Notes under the pieces: model-generated
The model's input: only the letters and a program-made list of their open reading frames with translations
Database searches by the model: none
Told to the model about the DNA's origin: nothing
Position numbers and translations under genes: made by a program
In this document: positions 8,421-17,989 of the stretch, piece after piece
How the letters are laid out: every line of letters begins with the position of its first letter
Numbering within the stretch: position 1 is the stretch's first letter
Source: Cognatilysobacter xinjiangensis
GTDB lineage: Bacteria; Pseudomonadota; Gammaproteobacteria; Xanthomonadales; Xanthomonadaceae
Length of the DNA: 64,000 nucleotides
Assembly (NCBI RefSeq): GCF_014651995.1
Contig: NZ_BMXY01000001.1
Coordinates: 744,001-808,000 of the forward strand
Direction of reading: 5' to 3'

Positions 8421-9539
8421 ATGCGTACCGTTTCCGTCCCGCGCGCCCGCCTGACGCGCCTTTCGCTCGTGCTGCTGCCCTGCCTCATGCTCGCGGCCTG
8501 CAAGGGCGGCCCCAAGCCCGAGGGCGAAGGCCCGGACGGCAAGAAGGAGGGGCCCGAGGCCGTTCCCGTGGAAGTCGCGCTGGTGACCACGCGTCCGATC
8601 GCCGCGAGCTACACCGGCACCGCGCCGCTGGAGCCGCGCAGCGAGGCACAGGTCGTCGCCAAGACCTCTGGCGTTGCGCTGGGCGTGTTCGCCGAGGAGG
8701 GCCAGCAGGTCCGCGCCGGGCAGACACTGGTGCGCCTGGATGCCGCGCGTTCGGCGCTGCAGGCCGCACAGACCGCCGCGCAGATGCGCAAACTCGAAGC
8801 GAACTACGCGCGTGCGCAGAAGCTGTCGTCGGAGAAGCTGATCAGCGCCAGCGACATCGACCAGATCCGCTTCGACCTCGAGAACGCGCGCGCCGCGAAC
8901 CGCCTCGCTAATCTCGAGGTGTCGTACGCCGGCGTGGTGGCGCCGATCTCGGGCGTGATCGCGCAGCGTTCGATCAAGCCCGGCAATTTCGTGCAGATCA
9001 ACACGCCGATCTTCCGCATCGTCGATACGTCGAAGCTCGAGGCCGTGCTCAATGTGCCCGAGCGCGAACTCGCTACGCTCAAGGCCGGGCTTCCGGTGCA
9101 GCTCAGCGTCGACGCGCTGCCGGGCCGGACCTTCACCGGTGCCGTCGACCGCATCGCGCCGGTCGTCGATTCGGGCAGCGGCACGTTCCGTGTGATCTGC
9201 GCGTTCGCCGGCGGCGGGCTGCTGCAGCCGGGCATGTTCGGCCGCATCCGCATCGACTACGACCAGCGCACCGATGCGCTCGTGGTGCCGCGCACCGCGC
9301 TGCTCGAGGACGATGCCGATCCGTCGGTCTACGTCGTGCGGGCGAAGAAGGCGGTACGCGTGCCGGTCAAGCTCGGCTACACCGAGGGCGGCTGGATGGA
9401 GGTGCGCGAGGGTCTGAAGTCCGGCGACCAGGTGGTCGTGGCCGGCAAGACCGCGCTGCGCGAAGGCAGCGAGGTGCAGGTACTGCCGTCGACGACGCCG
9501 GCCGCGGCCGCCACCGGCGCGCCGGTCGCGGTTCGCTGA
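8421..9539 (+). CDS. RND efflux periplasmic adaptor lipoprotein
   Basis: Membrane-fusion subunit linking inner-membrane RND permeases to an outer-membrane channel. The 372 residues begin with a lipoprotein signal ending LMLAAC (C27). The alpha-hairpin and split biotinyl/lipoyl domain follow (SEAQVVAKTSGVALGVFAEEGQQVRAGQTLVRL and APISGVIAQRSIKPGNFV are recognisable), then beta-barrel and membrane-proximal domains. It is first in an operon, ten bases ahead of the first permease. No outer-membrane TolC-type gene follows, so an unlinked channel must be used. Substrates cannot be told from sequence; the MdtA/AcrA-like HlyD family is clear. Confidence 0.92.
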   Translation: MRTVSVPRARLTRLSLVLLPCLMLAACKGGPKPEGEGPDGKKEGPEAVPVEVALVTTRPIAASYTGTAPLEPRSEAQVVAKTSGVALGVFAEEGQQVRAGQTLVRLDAARSALQAAQTAAQMRKLEANYARAQKLSSEKLISASDIDQIRFDLENARAANRLANLEVSYAGVVAPISGVIAQRSIKPGNFVQINTPIFRIVDTSKLEAVLNVPERELATLKAGLPVQLSVDALPGRTFTGAVDRIAPVVDSGSGTFRVICAFAGGGLLQPGMFGRIRIDYDQRTDALVVPRTALLEDDADPSVYVVRAKKAVRVPVKLGYTEGGWMEVREGLKSGDQVVVAGKTALREGSEVQVLPSTTPAAAATGAPVAVR

Positions 9540-9549
9540 GGACGCCCGC

Positions 9550-12500
9550 ATGTCAGCTCCCGACCACGCAGAACACCGCACGCCGCTGACCGCGGGCGGC
9601 ATCGTCGAGTTCGCCGTGCGTCGTCGCGTCACCATCGCGATGATCACGATCACCTTCCTGCTCTTCGGTCTGCTCGCGCTGAAGGAGCTCAAGGTCAACC
9701 TGCTGCCCGACCTCAGCTATCCGACGCTGACGGTGCGCACCGAATACCCGGGCGCCGCGCCGTCGGAAGTGGAGACGCTGATCTCCGAGCCGTCGGAGGA
9801 AGCGCTGGGCGTGGTCAAGAACCTGCGCAAGCTGCGCAGTGTGTCGCGCACGGGGCAGAGCGACGTCGTGCTCGAATTCGCCTGGGGCACCGACATGGAC
9901 CAGGCGAGCCTGGAGGTGCGAGACAAGATCGAGACGCTGCAGCTGCCGCTGGAGGCGAAGCCGCCGGTGCTGCTGCGCTTCAATCCGTCGACCGAGCCGG
10001 TGATCCGCCTCGCGCTGACCGCGAAGGCCGCGAACGAGGCCGATTCGGTGCGCCGCCTGACGGAGCTGCGCCGCTATGCCGACGAGGACCTGAAGAAAAA
10101 GCTCGAGCCCGTCGACGGCGTGGCCGCGGTAAAGGTCGGCGGCGGCCTCGAGGACGAGATCCAGGTCGACATCGACCAGCAGAAGCTCGCGCAGCTCGGC
10201 CTGTCGATCGATACCGTGATCCAACGCCTGGGCCAGGAGAACGTCAACGTCTCCGGTGGCCGGCTGGAGGAGGGCACGCAGCGCTATCTCGTGCGTACGG
10301 TCAACCAGTTCCAGACTGTCGACGAGATCCGCGAGATGCTGGTGACCACGACGTCGGCCGGCGGTGGCGCGGCGCAGTCCGCGGCGCAGGAAATGTTCCG
10401 GGTCGCCGCCGCGACCGGCAACGCGAGCGCGATGGCCGCCGCCGCGTCGGTGCAGAACGCGTCGCAGGGCTCGTCCGTGCCCGCGAACGGCCTGCCGGTA
10501 CGCCTGAAGGACATCGCCACCGTGCGCCAGGGCTTCAAGGAGCGTGAGTCGGTGATCCGCCTCGGCGGGCGCGAAGCCGTCGAACTTGCGATCTATAAGG
10601 AAGGCGACGCCAATACGGTGTCGACCGCCGACGCGATCGAAGCGCGGCTCAAGGACATCCGCGAGCACATGCCCAAGGACGTCGAGCTGACCACCATCGA
10701 CGACCAGTCGCAGTTCATCCGCAATGCGATCTCGAGCGTCAAGCACGATGCCGTCATCGGTGGCGCGCTGGCGGTGCTGATCATCTTCCTGTTTCTGCGC
10801 GATGGCTGGAGCACGTTCGTGGTCGCGCTGTCGCTGCCCGTGTCGATCATCACCACGTTCTTCTTCATGGGCCGCTTCGGCCTGAGCCTCAACGTGATGT
10901 CGCTGGGCGGCCTCGCGCTCGCGACGGGCCTCGTCGTGGACGATTCGATCGTGGTGCTCGAGAGCATCGCCAAGGCGCGCGAGCGCGGGCTGGGCGTGCT
11001 GCGTGCAGCCATCGAGGGCACGCGCGAGGTGAGCATGGCGGTTGTCGCCTCCACGCTCACCACGATCTCGGTGTTCCTGCCTCTGGTGTTCGTGCAAGGC
11101 ATCGCGGGCCAGCTGTTCCGCGACCAGGCGCTCACGGTGGCGGTCGCGATCGCGATCTCGCTGATCGTGTCGATGACACTGATCCCGATGCTGAGCGCGC
11201 TACGCAGCGCCGGCACGGACGGTTATCCGGAAGAGCCGCCGCGCGTGACGCCCCCGGCATCGGGCTGGCGCCGGCCGTTCGCGGCAGGTCGCCGTGGCAT
11301 CAAGGCGGTCGTCGGCTGGCTGTTCTTCGGCTTCGCCTTCCTCGTCGTCCGCCTGTGGCGCCTGCTGGTGGCCGTGATCGGTCCGGTGATGCGCAAGGCC
11401 AGCGACATCGCCATGTCGTTCTACGACCCGGCGGAGCGTCGCTACCTGAAGATCCTGCCGACCGCGCTCGATCGCCCGCTGCTCGTGGTGGGCCTCGCGG
11501 CCGCCGCGTTCGTGGCCACGCTCGCGGCTGTGCCGATGCTCGGTGCCGATCTCATCCCGCAGCTCGCGCAGGATCGCTTCGAGATGACGGTCAAGCTGCC
11601 GCCCGGTACGCCGCTGCGCGAGACCGACGCCATCGTCCGCCGGCTCCAGCAGGCGCATGAGAAGGACGACGGCATCCGCGCCATGTTCGGCGTCAGCGGC
11701 AGCGGCACGCGCCTGGACGCGAATCCCACCGAGAGCGGCGAGAACATCGGCAAGATCAGCATCGTGATGGCCGATGGCGGCAGCCAGGAAGTCGAGGCCG
11801 CGGAAACCGAGAAGCTGCGCGAGTCGATGAAGGGCGTGCCGCAGGCGCAGGTCGACTTCCGTCGCCCGCAGCTCTTCAGCTTTTCCGCGCCGCTGGAAAT
11901 CGAACTGCGCGGGCAGGACCTCGAAAGCCTGCGCCAGGCCGGCGACCGCCTGACCACGCTGCTGCGCGCGAATCCGCACTACGCGGACGTGAAGTCGACG
12001 GTGGAGCAGGGCTTCCCCGAGATCCAGGTCCGCTTCGACCAGGAACGTGCCGCCGCGCTCGGCCTGACCACGCGCCAGATCGCCGACGCCGTGGTCAAGA
12101 AGGTGCGCGGCGACGTCGCCACCCGCTACAGCTTCCGCGATCGCAAGATCGACGTGCTGGTGCGTGCCAACGAGAGCGATCGCGGCTCGGTGGAAAGCAT
12201 CCGCCGGCTGATCGTGAACCCGGGCACCGGCCGCGCGCCGGTGACGCTGGCCTCAGTGGCCGACGTGGTGGCGACGACGGGCCCGAGCGAGATCCACCGC
12301 GCCGACCAGGTGCGCGTGGCGATCGTTTCGTCGAACCTCCGCGGCATCGATCTCGGCGCCGCGATCCAGGAAGTGCAGGACCTCGTCGAAAAGAACCCGC
12401 TGGGCACCGACGTCTCGATGCACATCGGCGGCCAGGGCGAGGAGCTCGGCGAATCGGTGCGCTCGCTGCTCTTCGCGTTCGGTCTCGCGATCTTCCTCGT

Positions 12501-13026
12501 CTACCTCGTGATGGCCTCGCAGTTCGAGTCGCTGCTGCACCCCTTCGTCATCCTCTTTACCATTCCGCTCGCGATGGTCGGCGCCGTGCTCGCACTGCTG
12601 CTGACGCGCTCGCCGGTGTCGGTGGTGGTGTTCATCGGCCTGATCCTGCTGGTGGGTCTGGTGGTGAAGAACGCGATCATCCTGATCGACAAGGTGAACC
12701 AGCTGCGCGAGGCCGGCGTGCCCAAGCGCGAGGCGCTGGTCGAGGGCGCGCGCTCGCGACTGCGCCCGATCGCGATGACCACGCTGTGCACCCTGTTCGG
12801 CTTCCTGCCGCTGGCGCTCGCCTTCGGTGAAGGTGCGGAGGTGCGCTCGCCGATGGCGATCACGGTGATCGGCGGCCTGCTGGTGTCCACGCTGCTGACG
12901 CTGGTGGTGATCCCGGTGGTGTACGACCGCCTCGACCGCCGCGCCGACGAGTACTACGTGCGCCGCGCCCGCAAGATCGCCGATCGCGATGCCGGCCTCG
13001 ACGACGCGGAGGCACAGCCCGCATGA
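9550..13026 (+). CDS. RND efflux permease, long form
   Basis: Inner-membrane proton-driven multidrug transporter of the HAE-1 type, 1158 residues against the usual 1020-1050. The relay residues are complete: adjacent aspartates D464-D465 in VVDDSIVV and a lysine, K1040, in VVKNAIILID, plus RLRPIAMTT. Two insertions explain the size. An Ala/Ser/Gly-rich loop (about 266-315) lies in the porter domain. A segment at about 553-625 between the two halves includes an extra hydrophobic stretch near 585-612. The four-base ATGA overlap with the next permease implies coupled synthesis and possibly a mixed trimer, as in MdtB/MdtC. Confidence 0.93.
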   Translation: MSAPDHAEHRTPLTAGGIVEFAVRRRVTIAMITITFLLFGLLALKELKVNLLPDLSYPTLTVRTEYPGAAPSEVETLISEPSEEALGVVKNLRKLRSVSRTGQSDVVLEFAWGTDMDQASLEVRDKIETLQLPLEAKPPVLLRFNPSTEPVIRLALTAKAANEADSVRRLTELRRYADEDLKKKLEPVDGVAAVKVGGGLEDEIQVDIDQQKLAQLGLSIDTVIQRLGQENVNVSGGRLEEGTQRYLVRTVNQFQTVDEIREMLVTTTSAGGGAAQSAAQEMFRVAAATGNASAMAAAASVQNASQGSSVPANGLPVRLKDIATVRQGFKERESVIRLGGREAVELAIYKEGDANTVSTADAIEARLKDIREHMPKDVELTTIDDQSQFIRNAISSVKHDAVIGGALAVLIIFLFLRDGWSTFVVALSLPVSIITTFFFMGRFGLSLNVMSLGGLALATGLVVDDSIVVLESIAKARERGLGVLRAAIEGTREVSMAVVASTLTTISVFLPLVFVQGIAGQLFRDQALTVAVAIAISLIVSMTLIPMLSALRSAGTDGYPEEPPRVTPPASGWRRPFAAGRRGIKAVVGWLFFGFAFLVVRLWRLLVAVIGPVMRKASDIAMSFYDPAERRYLKILPTALDRPLLVVGLAAAAFVATLAAVPMLGADLIPQLAQDRFEMTVKLPPGTPLRETDAIVRRLQQAHEKDDGIRAMFGVSGSGTRLDANPTESGENIGKISIVMADGGSQEVEAAETEKLRESMKGVPQAQVDFRRPQLFSFSAPLEIELRGQDLESLRQAGDRLTTLLRANPHYADVKSTVEQGFPEIQVRFDQERAAALGLTTRQIADAVVKKVRGDVATRYSFRDRKIDVLVRANESDRGSVESIRRLIVNPGTGRAPVTLASVADVVATTGPSEIHRADQVRVAIVSSNLRGIDLGAAIQEVQDLVEKNPLGTDVSMHIGGQGEELGESVRSLLFAFGLAIFLVYLVMASQFESLLHPFVILFTIPLAMVGAVLALLLTRSPVSVVVFIGLILLVGLVVKNAIILIDKVNQLREAGVPKREALVEGARSRLRPIAMTTLCTLFGFLPLALAFGEGAEVRSPMAITVIGGLLVSTLLTLVVIPVVYDRLDRRADEYYVRRARKIADRDAGLDDAEAQPA

Positions 13027-16000
13027 GCAGCGTCGCCGAGCTGAGCATCCGCCGGCCCGTCACGGCGATCATGTTCTTCGTGTCGCTCGTGGTGATCGGC
13101 CTGATCGCCGCGGTGCGGCTCCCGCTGGAGGCGTTTCCCGAGGTCACCTTCCCCGGCGTCTTCATCGAGATGCCCTACGCGGGCTCCACGCCCGAGGAAG
13201 TCGAGCGCACGGTGCTGCGCCCGACCGAGGAAGCGCTGTCGACGCTCACGGGCGTCAAGCGCATGGAGTCGAACGCACGCTCGGAGGGCGCGAGCATCGG
13301 CGTGTTCTTCTCCGACTGGAGCCGTGACGTCGCCATCGCCGCATCCGAGGCCCGCGAGCGCATCGACGCGATCCGCGACCAGCTTCCCGAGGACCTCAAG
13401 CGCTACTACGTCAACAAGTTCTCGACGACCGACCAGCCGGTGCTGCAGGTGCGCCTCGCGAGCGGCCGCGACCTGACCGGGGCGTACGACCTCATCGAGC
13501 GCGAGTTCAAGCGACGCCTGGAACGCATTCCCGGCGTCGCCCGCGTGGATGTGTCGGGCGCGGCGCCCAACGAGGTCGAGATCGCGATCGATCCGAATGC
13601 GCTCACCGCCCGCGGCGTGGTGCTCAACGAGCTGACGACGCGGCTGCAGGCGCTGAATTTCTCGGTTTCCGGCGGCCAGATCGATGACGGCGGACGCCGC
13701 CTGCGTGTGCAGCCGGTCGGCGAGCTGAAGGACCTCGACCAGCTGCGCGACGTGGTCGTGGATTCCCGCGGTACGCGCCTGCGCGACATCGCCGACGTGC
13801 GCCTGAAGCCGGCACGCATCGACTACGGGCGCCGTCTCGACGGCCGCCCCGCGGTGGGCATCGACATCTTCAAGGAACGCAGCGCGAACCTCGTCGACGT
13901 GTCGAGCCGTGCGCTCGCGGAAGTGGAGGAGATCCGCAAGGACCCGTCGCTGCGCGACGTGCAGGTCAAGATCATCAGCAACCAGGGCGAGAGCGTCACC
14001 GATTCGCTGTCCGAACTCGCCGAGGCAGGCGCGGTCGGCCTGCTGCTGTCGGTCGCGGTGCTGTTCTTCTTCCTGCGCCACTGGGCGTCCACCGCGATGG
14101 TCACGCTGGCGATTCCGATCTGCTTCGTGATGACGCTCGGCTTCATGTATTTCGCCGGCGTCACGCTCAACATCCTGTCGATGATGGGCCTGCTGCTGGC
14201 CATCGGCATGCTGGTCGACAATGCGGTCGTGGTGGTCGAGTCGATCTACCAGGAGCGCGAGAAGATGCCGGGCAATCCGGTGCGCGCGTCGATCCTCGGC
14301 ACGCGCCACGTCGCGATCGCGCTGTCGGCGGGCACGCTCTGCCACTGCATCGTGTTCCTGCCGAACCTTTTCGGCGAGCGCAACTTCCTGTCGATCTACC
14401 TGTCGCAGATCGCCATCACGATCTCGGTATCGCTGCTGGCCTCGTGGCTGGTGGCCGTGAGCCTGATCCCGATGCTGTCGGCGCGCATGAAGACGCCGCC
14501 GGCGGTGCGCAGCGAGAACGGGCTGATCCCGCGCCTGCAGCGTCGCTACGCCGTACTGCTGCGCTGGACGCTGGAGCACCGCGCCGCGAGCGTGATGGGC
14601 ATCCTGCTGATCGTCGCGGTCAGCGTCGTTCCCATGATGCTGACCAAGAAGAACATGTTCGGCGGCAGCGACGGCGACGAGGTCAACGTCAACTACCAGT
14701 GGAAGGGCGCCTACACCAAGGAACAGATGTCGGACGAGCTGAAGCGCATCGAGAACTACCTCGATGCGCGCCGCAAGGAACTCGGCATCACTCAGCTCTA
14801 CTCCTACTACAGCGAGCAGGGTGGGGCGTCCACGCGCCTGACGGTCGACACGAAGGTCGTGCCGGACATGAAGGCCTACGCGGAAAAGCTACGCAAGGAA
14901 CTGCCCAAGTCGGCGCGGGCCGACATCACCATCGGCAACAACGGCGGCGGCAATGGCGGCCCGGGCCAGAAGGTCCAGGTGCAGCTTGTGGGCGACTCCA
15001 CGCAGACGCTGGAGGAGCTGGGCCGCGACGTCGTGCCGATCCTCGGCAAGCGCGCCGAGCTACGCGACGTGAGGATCGACACCGGCGACAAGAACAGCGA
15101 GCTCGCGGTGCGGGTCGACCGCGAGCGCGCCGCCGCATTCGGCTTCACGGCTCAGCAGGTGTCGCAGTTCGTGGGGCTGGCGCTACGCGGTGCCCAGCTG
15201 CGCGAGTTCCGCCGCGGCGATACCGAGGTGCCCGTGTGGGTGCGCTTCGCCGGCGCGGAAAGCTTCGGCGTCGCCGACATCGCGGGATTCACCGTGCGCG
15301 CGCCGGATGGCCGTGCGGTGCCGCTGCTGGCGATGGTCGACGTCGACGTGAGGCCCTCGGCCTCGCAGATCCAGCGCACGAACCGCCAGACGACGATCAC
15401 GATCCAGGCCAGCCTCGCCGACAAGGTCGAGCCGAAGGACGCGCGCAAGGCGATGGAAGACACGTTGGCGTCGGTGCAGTTCCCGCCCGGCTACAGCTAC
15501 AGCTTCGACGGCAGCGCGTTCCAGGAGGAGGACGAGGCCGGCAAGCAGATGATGTTCAACCTGCTGATCGCGCTGGTCATGATCTACGTGGTGATGGCGG
15601 CGGTGTTCGAATCGCTGCTGTTCCCGTCGGCCATCATGTCCGGCGTGCTGTTCTCGATCTTCGGCGTGTTCTGGCTTTTCTGGCTGACGGGCACCGAATT
15701 CAACATCATGGCCTTCATCGGCATCCTGGTGCTGATGGGCGTGGTGGTGAACAACGGCATCGTCATGATCGAGCACATCAACAACCTGCGCCGGCGCGGC
15801 CTGTCGCGCACCGATGCGCTGGTGGAGGGCAGCCGTGAGCGACTGCGGCCGATCTTGATGACGATGGGGACGGCGATCCTGGCGATGGTGCCGATCGCGC
15901 TGGCGAAAACGCAGATGGCCGGTGACGGTCCGCCGTACTACCCGATGGCCCGCGCGATCGCCGGCGGCCTCGCTTTCTCCACGATCGTCAGCCTGCTGTT

Positions 16001-16127
16001 CCTGCCGACGATCTACGCGATCCTCGACGACATGCGCAATGCAACGTCGCGCCTCTGGCGGAAGGCGCGCGGTGTGCCGGTGACTGGACCGGCACCCGCT
16101 ACGGTCGCGGCGCTCCTGCCCGACTGA
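13023..16127 (+). CDS. RND efflux permease with altered proton relay
   Basis: Second permease of the operon, 1034 residues, clearly RND (twelve helices, two large periplasmic loops, RLRPILMTM). It is only distantly related to its neighbour. Where HAE-1 pumps have two adjacent aspartates it has D399-N400 (LVDNAVVVVES). Where they have the helix-10 lysine it has N910 (VVVNNGIVMIE). Similar DN/NN patterns occur in SwrC-like RND proteins, so it may use a different relay rather than be inactive. The sole adaptor is upstream. A terminator follows 4 bases after the stop. Confidence 0.92.
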   Translation: MSSVAELSIRRPVTAIMFFVSLVVIGLIAAVRLPLEAFPEVTFPGVFIEMPYAGSTPEEVERTVLRPTEEALSTLTGVKRMESNARSEGASIGVFFSDWSRDVAIAASEARERIDAIRDQLPEDLKRYYVNKFSTTDQPVLQVRLASGRDLTGAYDLIEREFKRRLERIPGVARVDVSGAAPNEVEIAIDPNALTARGVVLNELTTRLQALNFSVSGGQIDDGGRRLRVQPVGELKDLDQLRDVVVDSRGTRLRDIADVRLKPARIDYGRRLDGRPAVGIDIFKERSANLVDVSSRALAEVEEIRKDPSLRDVQVKIISNQGESVTDSLSELAEAGAVGLLLSVAVLFFFLRHWASTAMVTLAIPICFVMTLGFMYFAGVTLNILSMMGLLLAIGMLVDNAVVVVESIYQEREKMPGNPVRASILGTRHVAIALSAGTLCHCIVFLPNLFGERNFLSIYLSQIAITISVSLLASWLVAVSLIPMLSARMKTPPAVRSENGLIPRLQRRYAVLLRWTLEHRAASVMGILLIVAVSVVPMMLTKKNMFGGSDGDEVNVNYQWKGAYTKEQMSDELKRIENYLDARRKELGITQLYSYYSEQGGASTRLTVDTKVVPDMKAYAEKLRKELPKSARADITIGNNGGGNGGPGQKVQVQLVGDSTQTLEELGRDVVPILGKRAELRDVRIDTGDKNSELAVRVDRERAAAFGFTAQQVSQFVGLALRGAQLREFRRGDTEVPVWVRFAGAESFGVADIAGFTVRAPDGRAVPLLAMVDVDVRPSASQIQRTNRQTTITIQASLADKVEPKDARKAMEDTLASVQFPPGYSYSFDGSAFQEEDEAGKQMMFNLLIALVMIYVVMAAVFESLLFPSAIMSGVLFSIFGVFWLFWLTGTEFNIMAFIGILVLMGVVVNNGIVMIEHINNLRRRGLSRTDALVEGSRERLRPILMTMGTAILAMVPIALAKTQMAGDGPPYYPMARAIAGGLAFSTIVSLLFLPTIYAILDDMRNATSRLWRKARGVPVTGPAPATVAALLPD

Positions 16128-16131
16128 CACG

Positions 16132-16158
16132 AAAAAGGGGCCGAGAAGCCCCTTTTTT
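16132..16158. terminator. Bidirectional terminator after RND operon
   Basis: Stem aaaaaggggc / gcccctttttt with loop cgagaa. It ends in six T on the plus strand and is flanked by five A (T on the minus strand). It separates the converging efflux operon and TraB-family gene. Confidence 0.88.
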
Positions 16159-16174
16159 CTTCGCGGCGGGAGAA

Positions 16175-17389
16175 TCAGGTCGCGAGCTTGCCGACGATCC
16201 GCGCGATCGCGATCCATTCGCCGGCAACGGTGCCGAAGCAGGTCAGCATGAACACCAGCAGCGTGCGTGCGACCCGGTTGCGATACCAGCCGGCCACCGT
16301 GCGGACGTCTTCGCGCAGCGAGATGAAATCCGCATAGGTCGGCTTGCGCAGGCGGGCCTCGGCGAGCGCCGCGAACGCGCCCGACGGCACCGTCGGCCGG
16401 AACGGCTTGAACGGGCCGACGAGCGCGGCGACGAGAATGCTGACGGGGTGCGCACGCGCCGCGGCCGCGCCGATCGCGGTCGCCAGCGCGGTGATCCACA
16501 ACCACTGGACGACGACGCCCGATGCCATCTTCAGGCCGCCATGCTGGAAGCCCCAGACGACGCCGCCGACGAGCAGCAGCGCGACGACGATAGCGATCCA
16601 CGGAACCTTCCGCTTCTTCGCCGTGGCCTCCAGCTCGCCGCGCAACTGCGCGGGGTCGGACTGCTGCGTCTGCAGCTCGCGTGCGAGCCCGGCGAGATGC
16701 CCCGCGCCGACCACGGCGAGCACGTTGCGCGGATTCGATGCGCCGGCTTCGCGCAACCCGGCCGCCATGTAGCGGTCGCGCTCGGCGATGACGGTCTCGT
16801 AGAGTTCCGGGCTGTGGCTGGCGAATTCGGCGAAGCTCGATTCGAGGATGTCGCCTTCCTTGAGCTTCTCGATCTCGTGCTCGGGCACCTCGTCGCTGGC
16901 CACCAGCGACGCCACCAGGCCGCCGCCGAGCTTGATGCGCTGCCACCAGCCCAGCCGCGCGGCCGCACGCCGGAAGGTCAAGCCGACGTCGCGGTCGATC
17001 AGCGTGTACGGCAGCCCCCGCTCGCGCGCGTCCAGCACGGCCTGCTTCAGCTCCGCGCCCGGCTCGATGCCGAGCTGCTCGGCGAGGCGCCGCTGATAGG
17101 CGGCGAGCGCGAGGTTCGCGGCGAACATCGCGGTGCGTCCGGTACGGATCACCTCGACCAGATCGAGCCTGGCCATGGCCTCGGGCTCGACCAGCGCCTG
17201 CATGCGAGCGGGGTCGAGCTCGACGGCGACATGGTCGTATTCGCCGGAGGCGATCGCCTCGCGCACGGCGTCCACGCTCGCGCGGGAGACGTGCGCGGTG
17301 CCGAGCAGGGTGTATCGCACGCCATCGCGTTCGACGATGGCATGCGGCTGGCCGGCGAGGGCGCTTGCGGTGTCGGAGGTCGGGTCCAT
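16175..17389 (-). CDS. TraB-family membrane protein
   Basis: A 404-residue protein with an N-terminal TraB/PrgY/GumN-type domain (about 20-230). It carries the diagnostic GTAHVSRAS near the start and a conserved VELDPARM, and the C-terminal third holds several membrane helices (LGWWQ.. to VLMLTCFG). Bacterial TraB homologues include PrgY, which blocks pheromone activity, and the fold is related to Tiki metalloproteases; the chemistry here is unproven. The ATG at 17389 has CAGGA just upstream. The first ATG, 13 codons earlier, falls inside the terminator hairpin of the preceding operon, so 17389 is preferred. Confidence 0.85.
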   Translation of the reverse strand: MDPTSDTASALAGQPHAIVERDGVRYTLLGTAHVSRASVDAVREAIASGEYDHVAVELDPARMQALVEPEAMARLDLVEVIRTGRTAMFAANLALAAYQRRLAEQLGIEPGAELKQAVLDARERGLPYTLIDRDVGLTFRRAAARLGWWQRIKLGGGLVASLVASDEVPEHEIEKLKEGDILESSFAEFASHSPELYETVIAERDRYMAAGLREAGASNPRNVLAVVGAGHLAGLARELQTQQSDPAQLRGELEATAKKRKVPWIAIVVALLLVGGVVWGFQHGGLKMASGVVVQWLWITALATAIGAAAARAHPVSILVAALVGPFKPFRPTVPSGAFAALAEARLRKPTYADFISLREDVRTVAGWYRNRVARTLLVFMLTCFGTVAGEWIAIARIVGKLAT

Positions 17390-17399
17390 GGGGTCCTGC

Positions 17400-17424
17400 A
17401 AAAAAGTGGCGCCGATCGGCGCCC
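17400..17424 (-). terminator. Terminator of aguA-aguB-GNAT operon
   Basis: On the minus strand the perfect 16-base palindrome ggcgccgatcggcgcc (17408-17423) is followed by ac and six T. It lies 18 bases after the GNAT stop and directly before the ribosome-binding site of the TraB-family gene. That gene therefore either needs its own promoter or depends on read-through. Confidence 0.75.
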
Positions 17425-17442
17425 GCATCCAAGCCTAGGGAC

Positions 17443-17988
17443 TCAGTCGCGGGCGGGCAACGGCGGATCGGACGAATCGGCATCAGCGGGGCCGAGCGGT
17501 CGCAGCATCTGCACGTTCTCGAGCCAGCGCTCGTGCTTGCGGCCGAGCGCCGGGAAACGTCCTGCGACGCGGAAGCCGAGGCGTTCGTGGAGCGCGATCG
17601 ACGCAGCGTTCGTGGCGTCGCCGATGACGGCCACCATGCATCGGTAGCCCAGCGCCTCGCAGCGCGAGATCAGTGCCGAGAGAAGGGCACGGCCGATGCC
17701 GCGCCCCTGAGAGTCGGCGTCGACGTAGACGCTGTCCTCGACGGCCCACCGGTAGCCCTCGCGTGCGCGGTAGGCACTCGCATAGGCGTAGCCCGCAACG
17801 TGGCCGTCGAATTCCGCGGCGAGGTAGGGGTAGCCGGCATCGACGATGGCCTGCCATCGCCGCGCCATTTCGTCCGCATCCGGCACCGTCCACTCGTAGC
17901 TGGACGTGCCGTGCTCGACCTCGCGCGCATAGATGCGCCGGATCGCCGCGAGATCCGCGACCGTGGCCGGGCGGATCCGCGGCGACAC
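17443..17988 (-). CDS. GNAT N-acetyltransferase, phosphinothricin acetyltransferase-like
   Basis: Acetyl-CoA-dependent N-acetyltransferase of about 181 residues. It opens with IRPATVADLAAIRRIY and has the acetyl-CoA loop DSQGRGIGRALLSALI and the closing NAASIALHERLGFRVAGRFP, the pattern of the PAT/Bar and MddA subgroup. GTG 17988 sits one base after the aguB stop; an ATG at 18027 inside aguB would add 13 residues and cannot be excluded. Last gene of the agmatine operon. Substrate unknown: context suggests an amine or amino-acid analogue, family precedent suggests methionine sulfoximine or similar compounds. Confidence 0.82.
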   Translation of the reverse strand: MSPRIRPATVADLAAIRRIYAREVEHGTSSYEWTVPDADEMARRWQAIVDAGYPYLAAEFDGHVAGYAYASAYRAREGYRWAVEDSVYVDADSQGRGIGRALLSALISRCEALGYRCMVAVIGDATNAASIALHERLGFRVAGRFPALGRKHERWLENVQMLRPLGPADADSSDPPLPARD

Positions 17989-17989
17989 G

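Noticed and set aside
15183-17483. 766-codon minus-strand frame across the permease end and the TraB-family gene
   Set aside because: Out of frame with the TraB-family protein and crosses a strong bidirectional terminator.
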